DNA of 64,000 nt. It comes from Castellaniella sp034675905. Its GTDB lineage: Bacteria > Pseudomonadota > Gammaproteobacteria > Burkholderiales > Burkholderiaceae_B. The position numbers were made by a program, and so were the translations under genes. The notes under the pieces were generated by a model. That model was not told the DNA's origin, searched no databases, and saw nothing but the letters and a program-made list of their open reading frames with translations. Shown here piece by piece: positions 23,644 through 32,070 of this stretch (position 1 is the first letter of the stretch; every line of letters begins with the position of its first letter). The DNA is taken from positions 1 to 64,000 of the forward strand of contig NZ_JAUCCV010000003.1 in the NCBI RefSeq assembly GCF_034675905.1, read 5' to 3'.

Positions 23644-24768
23644 CTATTGGCCGGCGTGAAACATCATCCAGCCCCGACGCAATTCGTCGATTGCCGCGTA
23701 ATGCCACAAACCGATTCCCATCACGATCACCACCCCCGACAGCAAGGCCAGCCAGCGCAAGGCCTGAGCCTGGATCCCGATGCGGGCCAACCAGACTGTG
23801 GCCATGCGCGCATGGGCTGCCTGGAATCCGGCTGACAACCCTTGCGCCGCGACCATATCGTCCAGATACCAGTACAGTTCGCGATCCAGCAGCCCGGTAT
23901 CCCAGGCGGCCGCGCCGGTCAGTCCCTGATCGATGCGCCAGACCATCCGCTGCAGATGCGCCCGCAGCCACGGGCTGGCGCCATCCAGAAACAGCAGGAT
24001 CACCGGCCGCAGCTGGGACGATCCGCCCGCCCCCGGTTGCAGCACAATGGATGCCAGGGCCAGCAGGCGCAGCGCCTGGACCTGACGGTACAAACGCCAC
24101 GGCCCGATCCGATCCAATCGTCGACGCCACGGGCCGCAGGTATGCGGCAACGTCCATAGCACAGCGGCCAAGACAGCAGCTACCAGCAAAGGCGCGAAAA
24201 ACCCCCAGTCGTGCAATTGCCGGGCAGCGGTAAAAAGGGACCGCGCCCAGCTACCCTGGAAAGCAGGCGGCAGGCCCTGAAAAGCCTGCTGTAAAGCAGG
24301 AACGGTCCAGACCGGCACCGCCAGCAGCAGCACGCTGACGACCAGCAAGGCCGCTGCCGCAGCCCCCAGGGTTGCCCACAACAGCTGCCGCGTCCGGATC
24401 AGCAGGTCCAGATGCCGCGCCAATGCCTGAAAACAGGCCAGCAATCGAGTATTGCCAAAGGTCTGCGCGACTCGGATCAAGGCACGCTCATCAGCCGGCA
24501 GGCAGCCCCGCCAGGTGGCGTCCAGGTCTCCGCCGCTGGCCTCGCAGGCGGCCGACCAACGGCCCGACAAACGTCCTCGTACCGTGCCGGGCCCATAGCG
24601 CTGCGCATCCCGATCAAACAACTCCCGCAGGGTCAAGCGCCCCTGCGCGCCTGCCAGCACTGCATGCAGATATTCAAAGTAATCCGCCCGCTGGCCTGCG
24701 AAGCGCCAGGCGTCGAGACGATCACGCCAGCCCGACCACTGCCGAGAGAGAAGGTTTACACCGGGCAT
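23644..24768 (-). CDS. pilR: PilR-like inner-membrane platform protein (type II secretion F)
   Basis: A 374-residue polytopic protein of the GspF/PilC/TcpE group with two repeats of the T2SSF domain (about 35-150 and 215-345) and three main hydrophobic stretches (about 129-152, 193-212, 335-358). Characteristic is GDLDATWRGCLPADERALIRVAQ early on. It forms the inner-membrane base of the pilus and contacts the PilQ ATPase, whose gene overlaps by 13 bases upstream. Same strand and order as in IncI pil operons. Confidence 0.9.
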   Translation of the reverse strand: MPGVNLLSRQWSGWRDRLDAWRFAGQRADYFEYLHAVLAGAQGRLTLRELFDRDAQRYGPGTVRGRLSGRWSAACEASGGDLDATWRGCLPADERALIRVAQTFGNTRLLACFQALARHLDLLIRTRQLLWATLGAAAAALLVVSVLLLAVPVWTVPALQQAFQGLPPAFQGSWARSLFTAARQLHDWGFFAPLLVAAVLAAVLWTLPHTCGPWRRRLDRIGPWRLYRQVQALRLLALASIVLQPGAGGSSQLRPVILLFLDGASPWLRAHLQRMVWRIDQGLTGAAAWDTGLLDRELYWYLDDMVAAQGLSAGFQAAHARMATVWLARIGIQAQALRWLALLSGVVIVMGIGLWHYAAIDELRRGWMMFHAGQ

Positions 24769-26438
24769 GACGCCGCCTCTGCCCGTTGCTGACGGCGCAG
24801 CAGCAGGGTCTCGAAAGCCAGGAAGCGCACCTCGACATCGCGCGGATCCACCTGCCCCGCACCGACTTTGAGCATGGCATGCGCCAGCGCGCTATGAACG
24901 GGATCAGGCAGAAAACCGGCATCCGCCGCCAAGGCGCCGGGATGCAAGCCGGGCTCGACCAGTTCAGCGGCAACGGTCCGCCCGTCGTAACCGGCCAGTT
25001 CCGGCAACTGCGGTAAACGGCAGCAGGCGCAACCATCAGGATCACGGATGCGCAGCTGCTCGGCCTGTATGCCCCAGAGCTGCTCGATCCAATCCAGCCA
25101 GCGGCGCCAATCCTGAGCCGCCCCTGCATGCTGACGCCGCAATTCCGCCGGATCGGCAGGCCGGGCGCAGGCAGCGCACAATTGCGGCAATAGCGCCTGG
25201 AACACCAGCAGCTTCAGCACGCCCGGCGTGTGCAGGAAGTCGCGTGGCACACCGATGAATGCAGAGGACAAGCGGTCCACGATGGCGCGTGCCGACGGCG
25301 CATGCACCGTGGTATAGACATTGACGCCCGAGCCGCTCAGATCCATGAAAGCCAGACCGCTTTCCGCATCGCGGATTTCCCCCAGCAGCACGTCGCTCAT
25401 GGCGGAACGCTTCAGGGTGCGCAATTTGGCGGCATAACGCCCATGCGCCTGCTGATCCAGATCTCGGCCGATGGTGTTCTGCACGGCCCGGTCGATCCGG
25501 TATTCCACGGGCTCTTCCAATGTGATCACCTTGCGGTGATCCGGCAAGCCTCGAATCAGCGCGGCCAAGGTGGTGGATTTGCCCGAACCGACCGTGCCGG
25601 CCAGCACAATGGCGCCGCCTTCGGAGCGCATGACACGATCAAAACAGGCCAGTTGATCCGGCCGATAGCCCAATGCGCCCAGCCCCGTATCCCGCGCCTG
25701 CGCATCCCGCGACAGAAATCGCAGACAGACGCTGGGGCCGCGATCGGCGGCCAAAGACGCCCACCGCAAGGTATAGGCCCTGCCATCCACGCGCCGCAAC
25801 AGGCTGCCCTGCTGCTCAAACGTGGGATCAAAGACTGCCCCGTTACCGCCCCGAATGTCCATCCAGGCGACGGACAGCACATCCAGCAACAGGTCGGTCG
25901 GCATGGGCCGGAACCGTTCTGGCGCAATGTAGCGGCCCGATACGGTATAGCGGACCTCGGATTCCGGCGCATCCCGATAGACGTTCAGATGCAGATCGGT
26001 CGCCCGCTGACGCACTCCCCATTCCACCAGATCCTGAAACACCCCCGCCAGCGCCGTAGGGGTTCGATCGGCGGCAGACGCCGCAGGCATCACAGCGCCG
26101 GTATCGCGTGACAGGGCCAGCAACAGCGCCGCCGGCAGCACGTAGCGCGCCGGATCGGACAAGGACCAGCCGGCCGATTGAATCCGCCGCACCAGGGCAT
26201 CTGCCTGATCGCCGCCCACATATTCAGCCCGCGCCAGTACAGTGATACTGCCATCCGCCCGCTCGACCGGACAGATCCGGTCTGCCAGTGTTTCAACACC
26301 GAACTGCTGCGCCATCACCCGCCGCAGCGGCGGCTGCAAGACCGACAATTGTTCCGGATGATCAATCGTGGCGGCAGCCGACAGATCAAAAGGCATCAGG
26401 GGTTCGGCCACGCGCAACACAGAAGACCAGGCTTTCAT
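24756..26438 (-). CDS. pilQ: PilQ-like pilus assembly ATPase
   Basis: A 560-residue type II/IV secretion ATPase of the GspE/PilB/VirB11 superfamily. Walker A is GTVGSGKST (281-289), Asp box RATDLHLNVYRD near 145-155, Walker B LLGEIRDAESG and a His box YTTVHAPSARAI follow. Four Cys near the C terminus (LCAACAR, DGCACC) are in the place of the zinc finger of PilB-type ATPases. It powers pilus extension. ATG at 26438 follows GAGGAG and overlaps the pilP stop (ATGA). No retraction ATPase is in the operon. Confidence 0.93.
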   Translation of the reverse strand: MKAWSSVLRVAEPLMPFDLSAAATIDHPEQLSVLQPPLRRVMAQQFGVETLADRICPVERADGSITVLARAEYVGGDQADALVRRIQSAGWSLSDPARYVLPAALLLALSRDTGAVMPAASAADRTPTALAGVFQDLVEWGVRQRATDLHLNVYRDAPESEVRYTVSGRYIAPERFRPMPTDLLLDVLSVAWMDIRGGNGAVFDPTFEQQGSLLRRVDGRAYTLRWASLAADRGPSVCLRFLSRDAQARDTGLGALGYRPDQLACFDRVMRSEGGAIVLAGTVGSGKSTTLAALIRGLPDHRKVITLEEPVEYRIDRAVQNTIGRDLDQQAHGRYAAKLRTLKRSAMSDVLLGEIRDAESGLAFMDLSGSGVNVYTTVHAPSARAIVDRLSSAFIGVPRDFLHTPGVLKLLVFQALLPQLCAACARPADPAELRRQHAGAAQDWRRWLDWIEQLWGIQAEQLRIRDPDGCACCRLPQLPELAGYDGRTVAAELVEPGLHPGALAADAGFLPDPVHSALAHAMLKVGAGQVDPRDVEVRFLAFETLLLRRQQRAEAASCPV

Positions 26439-26923
26439 GGACGCTCCTCGCTCAATAGCATGCGCAGGCACAGGGAATGACGGTCTTCGCCACGTTCCAG
26501 CTGTACGCAAGCGCCATTCATGCCACGCAGCTGATACACCCCCGGGTCCTGGGCATACCCGGCGGGAAAAGCCTGGCCGCGCACGTACAGATAGGCTCGC
26601 TGCCCGACCTGGACTTCGGCCATGAGCGCCTGCCCGACGCCGTACAGGGCCACCAGGCGCGGCGCCAGCAAAGGCCTCGCCTGATGATCTGCGACGCGCC
26701 CTGACGACGCTGACGGCCCGGCCCGCAAGGCCTCGCGCAGGTCCTGCTGCATCAGCTCACGCACGGATTGCGTCTCCCAGGATTCCACAGACGGTGGAAC
26801 GGGAACAGCGGGGACCGCCGCCGGCTGGGCCAAGGACAGCGGCGCCCACCAACATCCGCCCAGACACGCCCATCTCCAGGAACACCACATCCAGCGCCAC
26901 AGGACATCAATCACGGTTTTCAT
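26435..26923 (-). CDS. pilP: PilP-like pilus assembly protein
   Basis: A 162-residue protein with a hydrophobic N-terminal segment (about 8-32, likely signal or anchor, unusually rich in Trp) and a C-terminal beta-rich domain with VALYGVGQALMAEVQVGQRAYLYVRGQ, the recognisable PilP segment of IncI-type operons. PilP works with PilO as an inner-membrane/periplasmic alignment component. The gene overlaps pilO by 17 bases upstream and pilQ by 4 bases downstream, indicating tight translational coupling. Sequence conservation in this family is low, so the call leans partly on position. Confidence 0.8.
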   Translation of the reverse strand: MKTVIDVLWRWMWCSWRWACLGGCWWAPLSLAQPAAVPAVPVPPSVESWETQSVRELMQQDLREALRAGPSASSGRVADHQARPLLAPRLVALYGVGQALMAEVQVGQRAYLYVRGQAFPAGYAQDPGVYQLRGMNGACVQLERGEDRHSLCLRMLLSEERP

Positions 26924-28166
26924 ACAAGGATCCTTCCAGGTGCAAGATCAAACGGCTGGCTGTCAGGTCTGGACGCGCCCCCGGCGCATGTGACAGAGAG
27001 GCCTTGCGCCAGGACACAGGCTGAGCCAGCGGCGCCAGCAGTTCACCGGAACGCAATGGGCCTTCGACTTTCAACACCCTGCTGGCCACACGGGGAAAAT
27101 CCAACGGCTGGGGCAAGACCTGCCCGTGTTCATCCCGAGGCGGCGGCACCACTACCGCCTGGGGCGCCTCGAGACGCAAAGCGGTAAAGGCGGGCAACAC
27201 AGCTTGCAGGGCGCTGGCCCAATCGCGAGCCACCAACCGGGAGGCCGGCAAGCGGGCGGGATCGGCAGGCTGTCCGCTCAAAGCCAGGGTCCACGAGGCC
27301 TGCGCGCGATCCAGCGTCGGAAAATCAAGCCGCCAACCTGCCGGCGCGGCCTGCAACAGGCCACGGTTGTCCGCCTGCGCATCCAGACGCCGGTATTCGC
27401 TGCGGCACTGCCAGCCGCCCAGGCCTGCGGCAGGCTGGCACTGGGCCTGCTGCAACACCCAGCCCGCCACCCGCACCGGCTGCCCATACAAGGCTTGCAA
27501 CAGAGTCCGCGTCCCCTGTTCACCATGCACGGGCCACTGAGCCAATACCCGCGCCAACGCCTGTTCCCAGGCCAGGCTGTCATCCGGCACACGATCCGAC
27601 GGCGCCGTTTCGCCTGCAACGCCCCACCCCCACCACCCTGCCCCCGCCAGCAGCGCCAGCAGCAACATGCCCAGCCAGCCGCCCCGGCGGCGCACACGAA
27701 CCAAGGGCGGCGCCGTCGGCGCCTGCCGAGCCAGATCCTGCAATACATCGTCTCCGGCGCCGGCACAGGACAATACCTGCAGGCGGGGATAGGCCAGCCG
27801 CAAGGCAGCCACCGCCTGATCCGCCAAACCGGCATCCGGGTAACTGCGATCTGCTCGCGCCAGCACGACCCCTTCATGGCTGGCCAGGACATGCCAGGTC
27901 TGCGGACCCAGCGGCACGACGCAGGCCATGGCGCCCTGAGGATGCCGCCTCGCCCACAGATCCGCCGCCGACCAGCATGCCTGAGGCGGTTTCAGCCCCT
28001 GCGCCAAGCCCAAAGCGGCAGGCGGATTGCCCGACAACACCTGATGCGTAGCCCCTTCGCGGCGCGCCTGTGCGCAGGCGAGCGCCGGGTCGCCCAGCAC
28101 CGGCATCCAGTCCAGCCCGAAGACCAGCGGCATCCGATCCACCCAGACGAGACGTGCGGCCGACAT
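26907..28166 (-). CDS. pilO: PilO-like pilus assembly protein
   Basis: A 419-residue bitopic protein: an N-terminal cytoplasmic domain (about 1-160) beginning with a strand typical of PilO2/PilM-like parts (RLVWVDRMPLVFGLDWMPVL), one transmembrane helix (about 167-187, GGWLGMLLLALLAGAGWWGWG), and a periplasmic domain. Such fused PilO proteins may explain the absence of a separate pilM gene. It lies between pilN (3 bases away) and pilP (overlapping). Family assignment rests on architecture and operon position; motif conservation is weak. Confidence 0.8.
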   Translation of the reverse strand: MSAARLVWVDRMPLVFGLDWMPVLGDPALACAQARREGATHQVLSGNPPAALGLAQGLKPPQACWSAADLWARRHPQGAMACVVPLGPQTWHVLASHEGVVLARADRSYPDAGLADQAVAALRLAYPRLQVLSCAGAGDDVLQDLARQAPTAPPLVRVRRRGGWLGMLLLALLAGAGWWGWGVAGETAPSDRVPDDSLAWEQALARVLAQWPVHGEQGTRTLLQALYGQPVRVAGWVLQQAQCQPAAGLGGWQCRSEYRRLDAQADNRGLLQAAPAGWRLDFPTLDRAQASWTLALSGQPADPARLPASRLVARDWASALQAVLPAFTALRLEAPQAVVVPPPRDEHGQVLPQPLDFPRVASRVLKVEGPLRSGELLAPLAQPVSWRKASLSHAPGARPDLTASRLILHLEGSLYENRD

Positions 28167-28169
28167 GAT

Positions 28170-29765
28170 TCACAGACCTTCTTCGACCTGGGCCGTGATG
28201 ATCAACACGGTTGCCAGACGCTGGGCATGGATGCGATCGCCGCCGCCCAGAATGGCGGGCAGACCAGGATTCAGGCGCCGTTCGCTGGTTTCCGACTGCT
28301 GCCGGTCAAAGCCCGAGACCACCAGCGGCTGACCCGGCTGCAGCGCCAGCTGCTGCACCGTCCCATTGCCCTCGACCGTCAGTTGCTGCAGTTGCAGAGG
28401 GTTGTCCCGATCACCAAAGGTGACGGTCTTCAGGGGCTGCGCCACGGTATTGTCATAAGCCAGCGACAGCAGGATCTGACCGTTTTCCTGGGCATCCGGT
28501 ACAAGCGTCAGCAGCGATCCCACGGTTTCTTCCTTTTGCTTGACGGACACGGCCGGCACTGCCAAGCCGTTGGACCCGGACAGCGGTGTGGTTTCGACCC
28601 GGTCGATATAGGAAAACGTCGTGCGCACTGCATGCGTCACTGGCCGGCGGTTCAGCGTAAGCATGGGCACGCTGCTGCGACGCACCAGGCGCACGGATTC
28701 TCCCAGCGCCTGGATGACGGCCTCGCTGCCGCTCAGAGATCCCTGTGTCACTCCCAACCCCAGACGACCCGCGGACCCTCCGCTGGACAGAGCCGGCACG
28801 GCCAGACTGGCAGCCAGTCGAGCGCCGGAGAACACCACATTCCAATCCAGACTGGCCTGCGCCTGCTCGTTGAGCGCCACCGTCAATTCCTCGAAGATCA
28901 GGCGCACCCGCCGGGTCAGGGCGCGGTTTTCCTGGTCCAGGTAAGCGCCGATCCGATCCAGGACATCCGGTATATCAGTGACGACGATCGTGGCGCCGGC
29001 CCCCGGTTCGGCCACCAGCAAGCCGGCCCGCGACAAAAAGGGTTCGATCCGCGCCCGGACGGTCTTCATCACATCCTGATCGCCGCTATGCAGCTGCGTG
29101 CTGGACGTGCTGATGAACCCCCCGTCCGTTTGGCGCGCCCCCAGACCCAGCGAGGCCTGCGCACGGGCATCCAATGTCAGGGCGCGGATATTGAAGACCC
29201 GCGTATCCGTCCGAAAAAACTCGATGCGCCCCTGGGCGTAACGCCACCGCACCCCCAGGTGAGCGCACAGACGGTCCAAGATGTGCGGCAGCGGCGCCGG
29301 AGCGGCCGCCAGTTCAAAGGACTGCTCGGCATCCGTCTGCGGCATCCCCTGAGCAGCCGTCTGGGCTAGACGCGGCAGGAAATGCCAAGGCGGCAGCAGC
29401 GCGTCCGGGCGCACATGTACAGGAATGCCAGTCACCGTAGAAATCCGCCGGGCGATGCGCCGCAGATCATCGGTGCCGTCGGCAAACAGCAGGGTGGTCC
29501 GCACCCGCGCCCGCAAGGCCGCAGGCAGGGACAGGTCCCTGGCCAAGGGCTGAGACTGCCCCGCCACCCACGGTTTGTCGACGTCTTGCGCCGCCCGCCG
29601 CCGGTCCGGGTCGTCCAGAGGAGGGACGAAGCGTTCGTGTCCCTGCTCGACCGCACGGTCTGTCTGTCGATAGTGCTGCGCCGCCTGCCGCAGGCGTTCC
29701 TGCAAGACACAACCAGGCAAGGCCAGGGATAGCGCCAGCAACACGGCCATCAGGCGGGGGCTCAT
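28170..29765 (-). CDS. pilN: PilN-like outer-membrane secretin lipoprotein
   Basis: A 531-residue secretin with a lipoprotein signal (LALPGC, C19). An N-terminal periplasmic region with a secretin/TonB-like short domain (about 90-200) precedes an N-domain (DVMKTVRARIEPFLSRAGLLVAEPGAGATIVVTDIPDVLDRIG, interrupted by short loops) and the C-terminal secretin barrel (about 300-531) ending with QLALQPGQPLVVSGFDRQQ and ILGGGDRIHAQRLATVLIITAQ. It forms the outer-membrane pore for the pilus. ATG at 29765 overlaps the pilL stop. Confidence 0.92.
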   Translation of the reverse strand: MSPRLMAVLLALSLALPGCVLQERLRQAAQHYRQTDRAVEQGHERFVPPLDDPDRRRAAQDVDKPWVAGQSQPLARDLSLPAALRARVRTTLLFADGTDDLRRIARRISTVTGIPVHVRPDALLPPWHFLPRLAQTAAQGMPQTDAEQSFELAAAPAPLPHILDRLCAHLGVRWRYAQGRIEFFRTDTRVFNIRALTLDARAQASLGLGARQTDGGFISTSSTQLHSGDQDVMKTVRARIEPFLSRAGLLVAEPGAGATIVVTDIPDVLDRIGAYLDQENRALTRRVRLIFEELTVALNEQAQASLDWNVVFSGARLAASLAVPALSSGGSAGRLGLGVTQGSLSGSEAVIQALGESVRLVRRSSVPMLTLNRRPVTHAVRTTFSYIDRVETTPLSGSNGLAVPAVSVKQKEETVGSLLTLVPDAQENGQILLSLAYDNTVAQPLKTVTFGDRDNPLQLQQLTVEGNGTVQQLALQPGQPLVVSGFDRQQSETSERRLNPGLPAILGGGDRIHAQRLATVLIITAQVEEGL

Positions 29766-30607
29766 GATCCGCCTCCTGGCGTTTGCGTCCGGTCGCAACG
29801 CTGCGCCAGCGGCACCACGCGCAAGACCCGATTGGCATAGAAACAGGGCTGGACCGGCCGGTCACCCAATTCGGTCGCCGCCAGCAGGTTGCGCACGGCG
29901 GGACGGAAGGCATCATCGAACACGGCAGACCCCGCCAGCGGAATATCCACATCCACGGCCCAATGCTCGGCCTCGAATGTCCATCCGGCCAAGCCAGCCC
30001 AACGGGCCAGCGCCTGGCGCACATTGCCATCAGCCGGCGTGACCCCGAAGGGCAGCGAGACCGGCGGCGGAACCTTAGGCCGCGCCTGCTGTACGGCAAG
30101 CGGCGCAGCGGCCGGCAGCGGCTGATCCCCAGCAACGCCAAGCGGCGATGCTAGAGTCAGCGCCAAGGACGATCCCCCCGCAGGGGCGGCAGTATGACGC
30201 TCTGCTTCCTTGGCGACCGCATCCCCCATAGGGGCATCCGGCGCGCCATCCGCCACCCGGCGGGCTTCGGCCTGCAACAAGCCGCCGCGCATCAGCAGAT
30301 GATCCGGCACCCCGCGCACCACCAGGTAGTCGCCCGTACGCCGCGACGACAGCAGGCGGTCCCCCGCTGCCGTGCGGGAAAACAGGGCCGGGGCGGCGGC
30401 CTGGCCTGCCGGATACTGCAACCAGGTCTCGCGCCCGTCGTCGAAAATCTGCAAAGGCGCCAGATCGGTATCCCCGGACAGGCGCCAATCGAAGTGATAG
30501 CGCCCCACCGCCGGTTCCGTCCACGCATGCCACCACGCTGCCGCATCCGTCGTGGCGCAGCCTGCCAGCCCCAGCATCAACCCCACTGCAACCAGGATCC
30601 TGATCAT
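29762..30607 (-). CDS. pilL: PilL-like lipoprotein, TcpQ domain
   Basis: A 281-residue lipoprotein: signal MIRILVAVGLMLGLAGC with C17 as lipidation site. The C-terminal domain (about 190-275; LPFGVTPADGNVRQALARWAGLAGWTFE...) is the TcpQ/PilL C-terminal domain found in IncI pilL and in toxin-coregulated pilus TcpQ, which helps secretin assembly. The middle is Ala/Pro rich. First gene of the pil operon; the upstream gap carries the terminator of the preceding gene, so the pil promoter must lie in or upstream of a space of about 37 bases. Confidence 0.88.
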   Translation of the reverse strand: MIRILVAVGLMLGLAGCATTDAAAWWHAWTEPAVGRYHFDWRLSGDTDLAPLQIFDDGRETWLQYPAGQAAAPALFSRTAAGDRLLSSRRTGDYLVVRGVPDHLLMRGGLLQAEARRVADGAPDAPMGDAVAKEAERHTAAPAGGSSLALTLASPLGVAGDQPLPAAAPLAVQQARPKVPPPVSLPFGVTPADGNVRQALARWAGLAGWTFEAEHWAVDVDIPLAGSAVFDDAFRPAVRNLLAATELGDRPVQPCFYANRVLRVVPLAQRCDRTQTPGGGS

Positions 30608-30643
30608 GCCGTTTCTCCAAGAATGGCCCTGGATGCGGCAATG

Positions 30644-30676
30644 AAAAAGGCGCCGGATTCAGGGAATCAGGCGCCT
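30644..30676 (-). terminator. Rho-independent terminator upstream of the pil operon
   Basis: On the minus strand AGGCGCC pairs with GGCGCCT, with further pairing of GATTC and GAATC inside, followed by a run of five T. It lies 70 bases after the solute-binding protein gene. A second hairpin (CTGGCGGC / GCCGCCAG, 30685-30706) stands just before it without a T run. Confidence 0.88.
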
Positions 30677-30746
30677 ATGGTGGCCTGGCGGCGAAACTGC
30701 CGCCAGACTGGGAAGTACGAACAGATAAAAGTGTCTCGGCGATTGC

Positions 30747-32063
30747 CTAGCGCTGGCGAGCCAGGCGATTGCCCTCTGCGCTCGCGGCCGTCAAGGCGGT
30801 CACCGCCGGTTGTTGGCCATCCAGAGCCGAGGTCAGAATCTGCTGGAAACGCGAACGGATGGCCGGATAGTTGTGGATCCGGAAACCCTGGCCGGTGACG
30901 GCCGAGCGGCCTGCATACACGGCCACCAGATTGCGCCATTGGCCCAGGTCCTTGTAGTAGCTGGGCGGCGTATCATCAAACGCCGCCTGGGTCAGGGGCA
31001 GATAGCCGGTCTGCTGATACCAGCCGGCAGCCTGTGCGGGCTGCGCCATCCAGCCCAGGAAGGCGACCGTGGCGTCTGTCACGGGCTTCGAGGTTTTCAT
31101 GACCCACAACCCCGCGCCGCTGACAAAGGGATTGCCCGGCACTTTGGTGACTTCGGGGTAGTACGGCAGGCCGGAGACGGCATATTGCAGCTTGCGCTGG
31201 TCATTGAACTGGCCGATGTGGCTGGAGCCCGACATCATCACGGCGCATTCGCCCTTGGCGAAACGGCTGATGGACTGCATGCCGGCATCCGGGCGCACCA
31301 TGATCTGCGAACGCACCCAGCTGATCATCAGGGACAGATGGCGCACATAGGTGACGTCAAAGGAAAAGCTGGGCAGGCCCTTGGCCTTCAGGCCATTGTC
31401 GGCGCTGGCGTACAACTGATTGTTGACGGCAGCCAGATTTTCCAGATTGATCGATACCGGCAGATCGGATGTCAGCGGGCACTTGCGCGAGCCGTTGTTG
31501 GCCAGGCTGACCAGCTGACCCTGCAAGTCCATCCAGGTGCGCTGCGGGGCGGCCGGCACCAGGCCCGCTTTTTTGAAGGCATCCTGGTTGTAATACATGA
31601 CCGGCACTTCCAGCATCGCCGGGAAGGCCATCAGACGGCCTTTAGGGTCATGGATGAAGGCATTGTCGGACGACACGAACCAGCGCACGCCTTTCAGGGG
31701 ACCGGTTTTTTCCAGGGCATACAGGGGCTGCACATAAGCGCGCTGGGAAATGTCTTCCAGCGTATGGCTGTCGCCGATCTGTGCCAGCGCCGGCAGGGAT
31801 TTGGCAGCGGCGGCAGCGTCCAGCGCCTGATTCAGGGCCTCGGGCGTGTCGAATGTGCGGACCTTGACCTGTACATCGGACTGGCTGCGGTTGTAGGCCT
31901 TGACCAAAGACTGGAAGGCATCGGCATTATGCCCGTCCAGGCTGACCCACACCGGCACGTCGGTCGCCGCCCAGACCGGCGCTGCCACGGCAGCCGCCGC
32001 CAGCACGCAGGCAGCACGAACCCCCGGACGCCCGGCGCCGGAACCTAAGAGGAAATTCATCAT
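30747..32063 (-). CDS. UgpB-like ABC transporter solute-binding protein
   Basis: A 438-residue periplasmic binding protein with a signal peptide (about residues 1-32, ending APVWA). Similarity is to UgpB, the sn-glycerol-3-phosphate / glycerophosphodiester binder: SLANNGSRKCPLTSDLPVSINLENLAAVNNQ, FAKGECAVMMSGSSHIG, and NPFVSGAGLWVM regions. No permease or ATPase genes are adjacent, so the partners UgpA, UgpE and UgpC would have to be elsewhere, or the protein acts with another system. It starts 7 bases after dadA on the same strand. Two adjacent ATG codons (32063, 32060) are possible starts. Confidence 0.85.
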   Translation of the reverse strand: MMNFLLGSGAGRPGVRAACVLAAAAVAAPVWAATDVPVWVSLDGHNADAFQSLVKAYNRSQSDVQVKVRTFDTPEALNQALDAAAAAKSLPALAQIGDSHTLEDISQRAYVQPLYALEKTGPLKGVRWFVSSDNAFIHDPKGRLMAFPAMLEVPVMYYNQDAFKKAGLVPAAPQRTWMDLQGQLVSLANNGSRKCPLTSDLPVSINLENLAAVNNQLYASADNGLKAKGLPSFSFDVTYVRHLSLMISWVRSQIMVRPDAGMQSISRFAKGECAVMMSGSSHIGQFNDQRKLQYAVSGLPYYPEVTKVPGNPFVSGAGLWVMKTSKPVTDATVAFLGWMAQPAQAAGWYQQTGYLPLTQAAFDDTPPSYYKDLGQWRNLVAVYAGRSAVTGQGFRIHNYPAIRSRFQQILTSALDGQQPAVTALTAASAEGNRLARQR

Positions 32064-32070
32064 GAATCAG

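Noticed and set aside
27126..29369. A 747-codon open frame on the plus strand across pilO and pilN
   Set aside because: Antisense to well-supported pilus genes, very rich in Arg, Gln and His, and without domains or ribosome site.
21959..30607. Integrative conjugative element carrying the pil genes
   Set aside because: No integrase, relaxase, mating-pair genes, tRNA-associated direct repeats or plasmid genes are seen on either side within the window.
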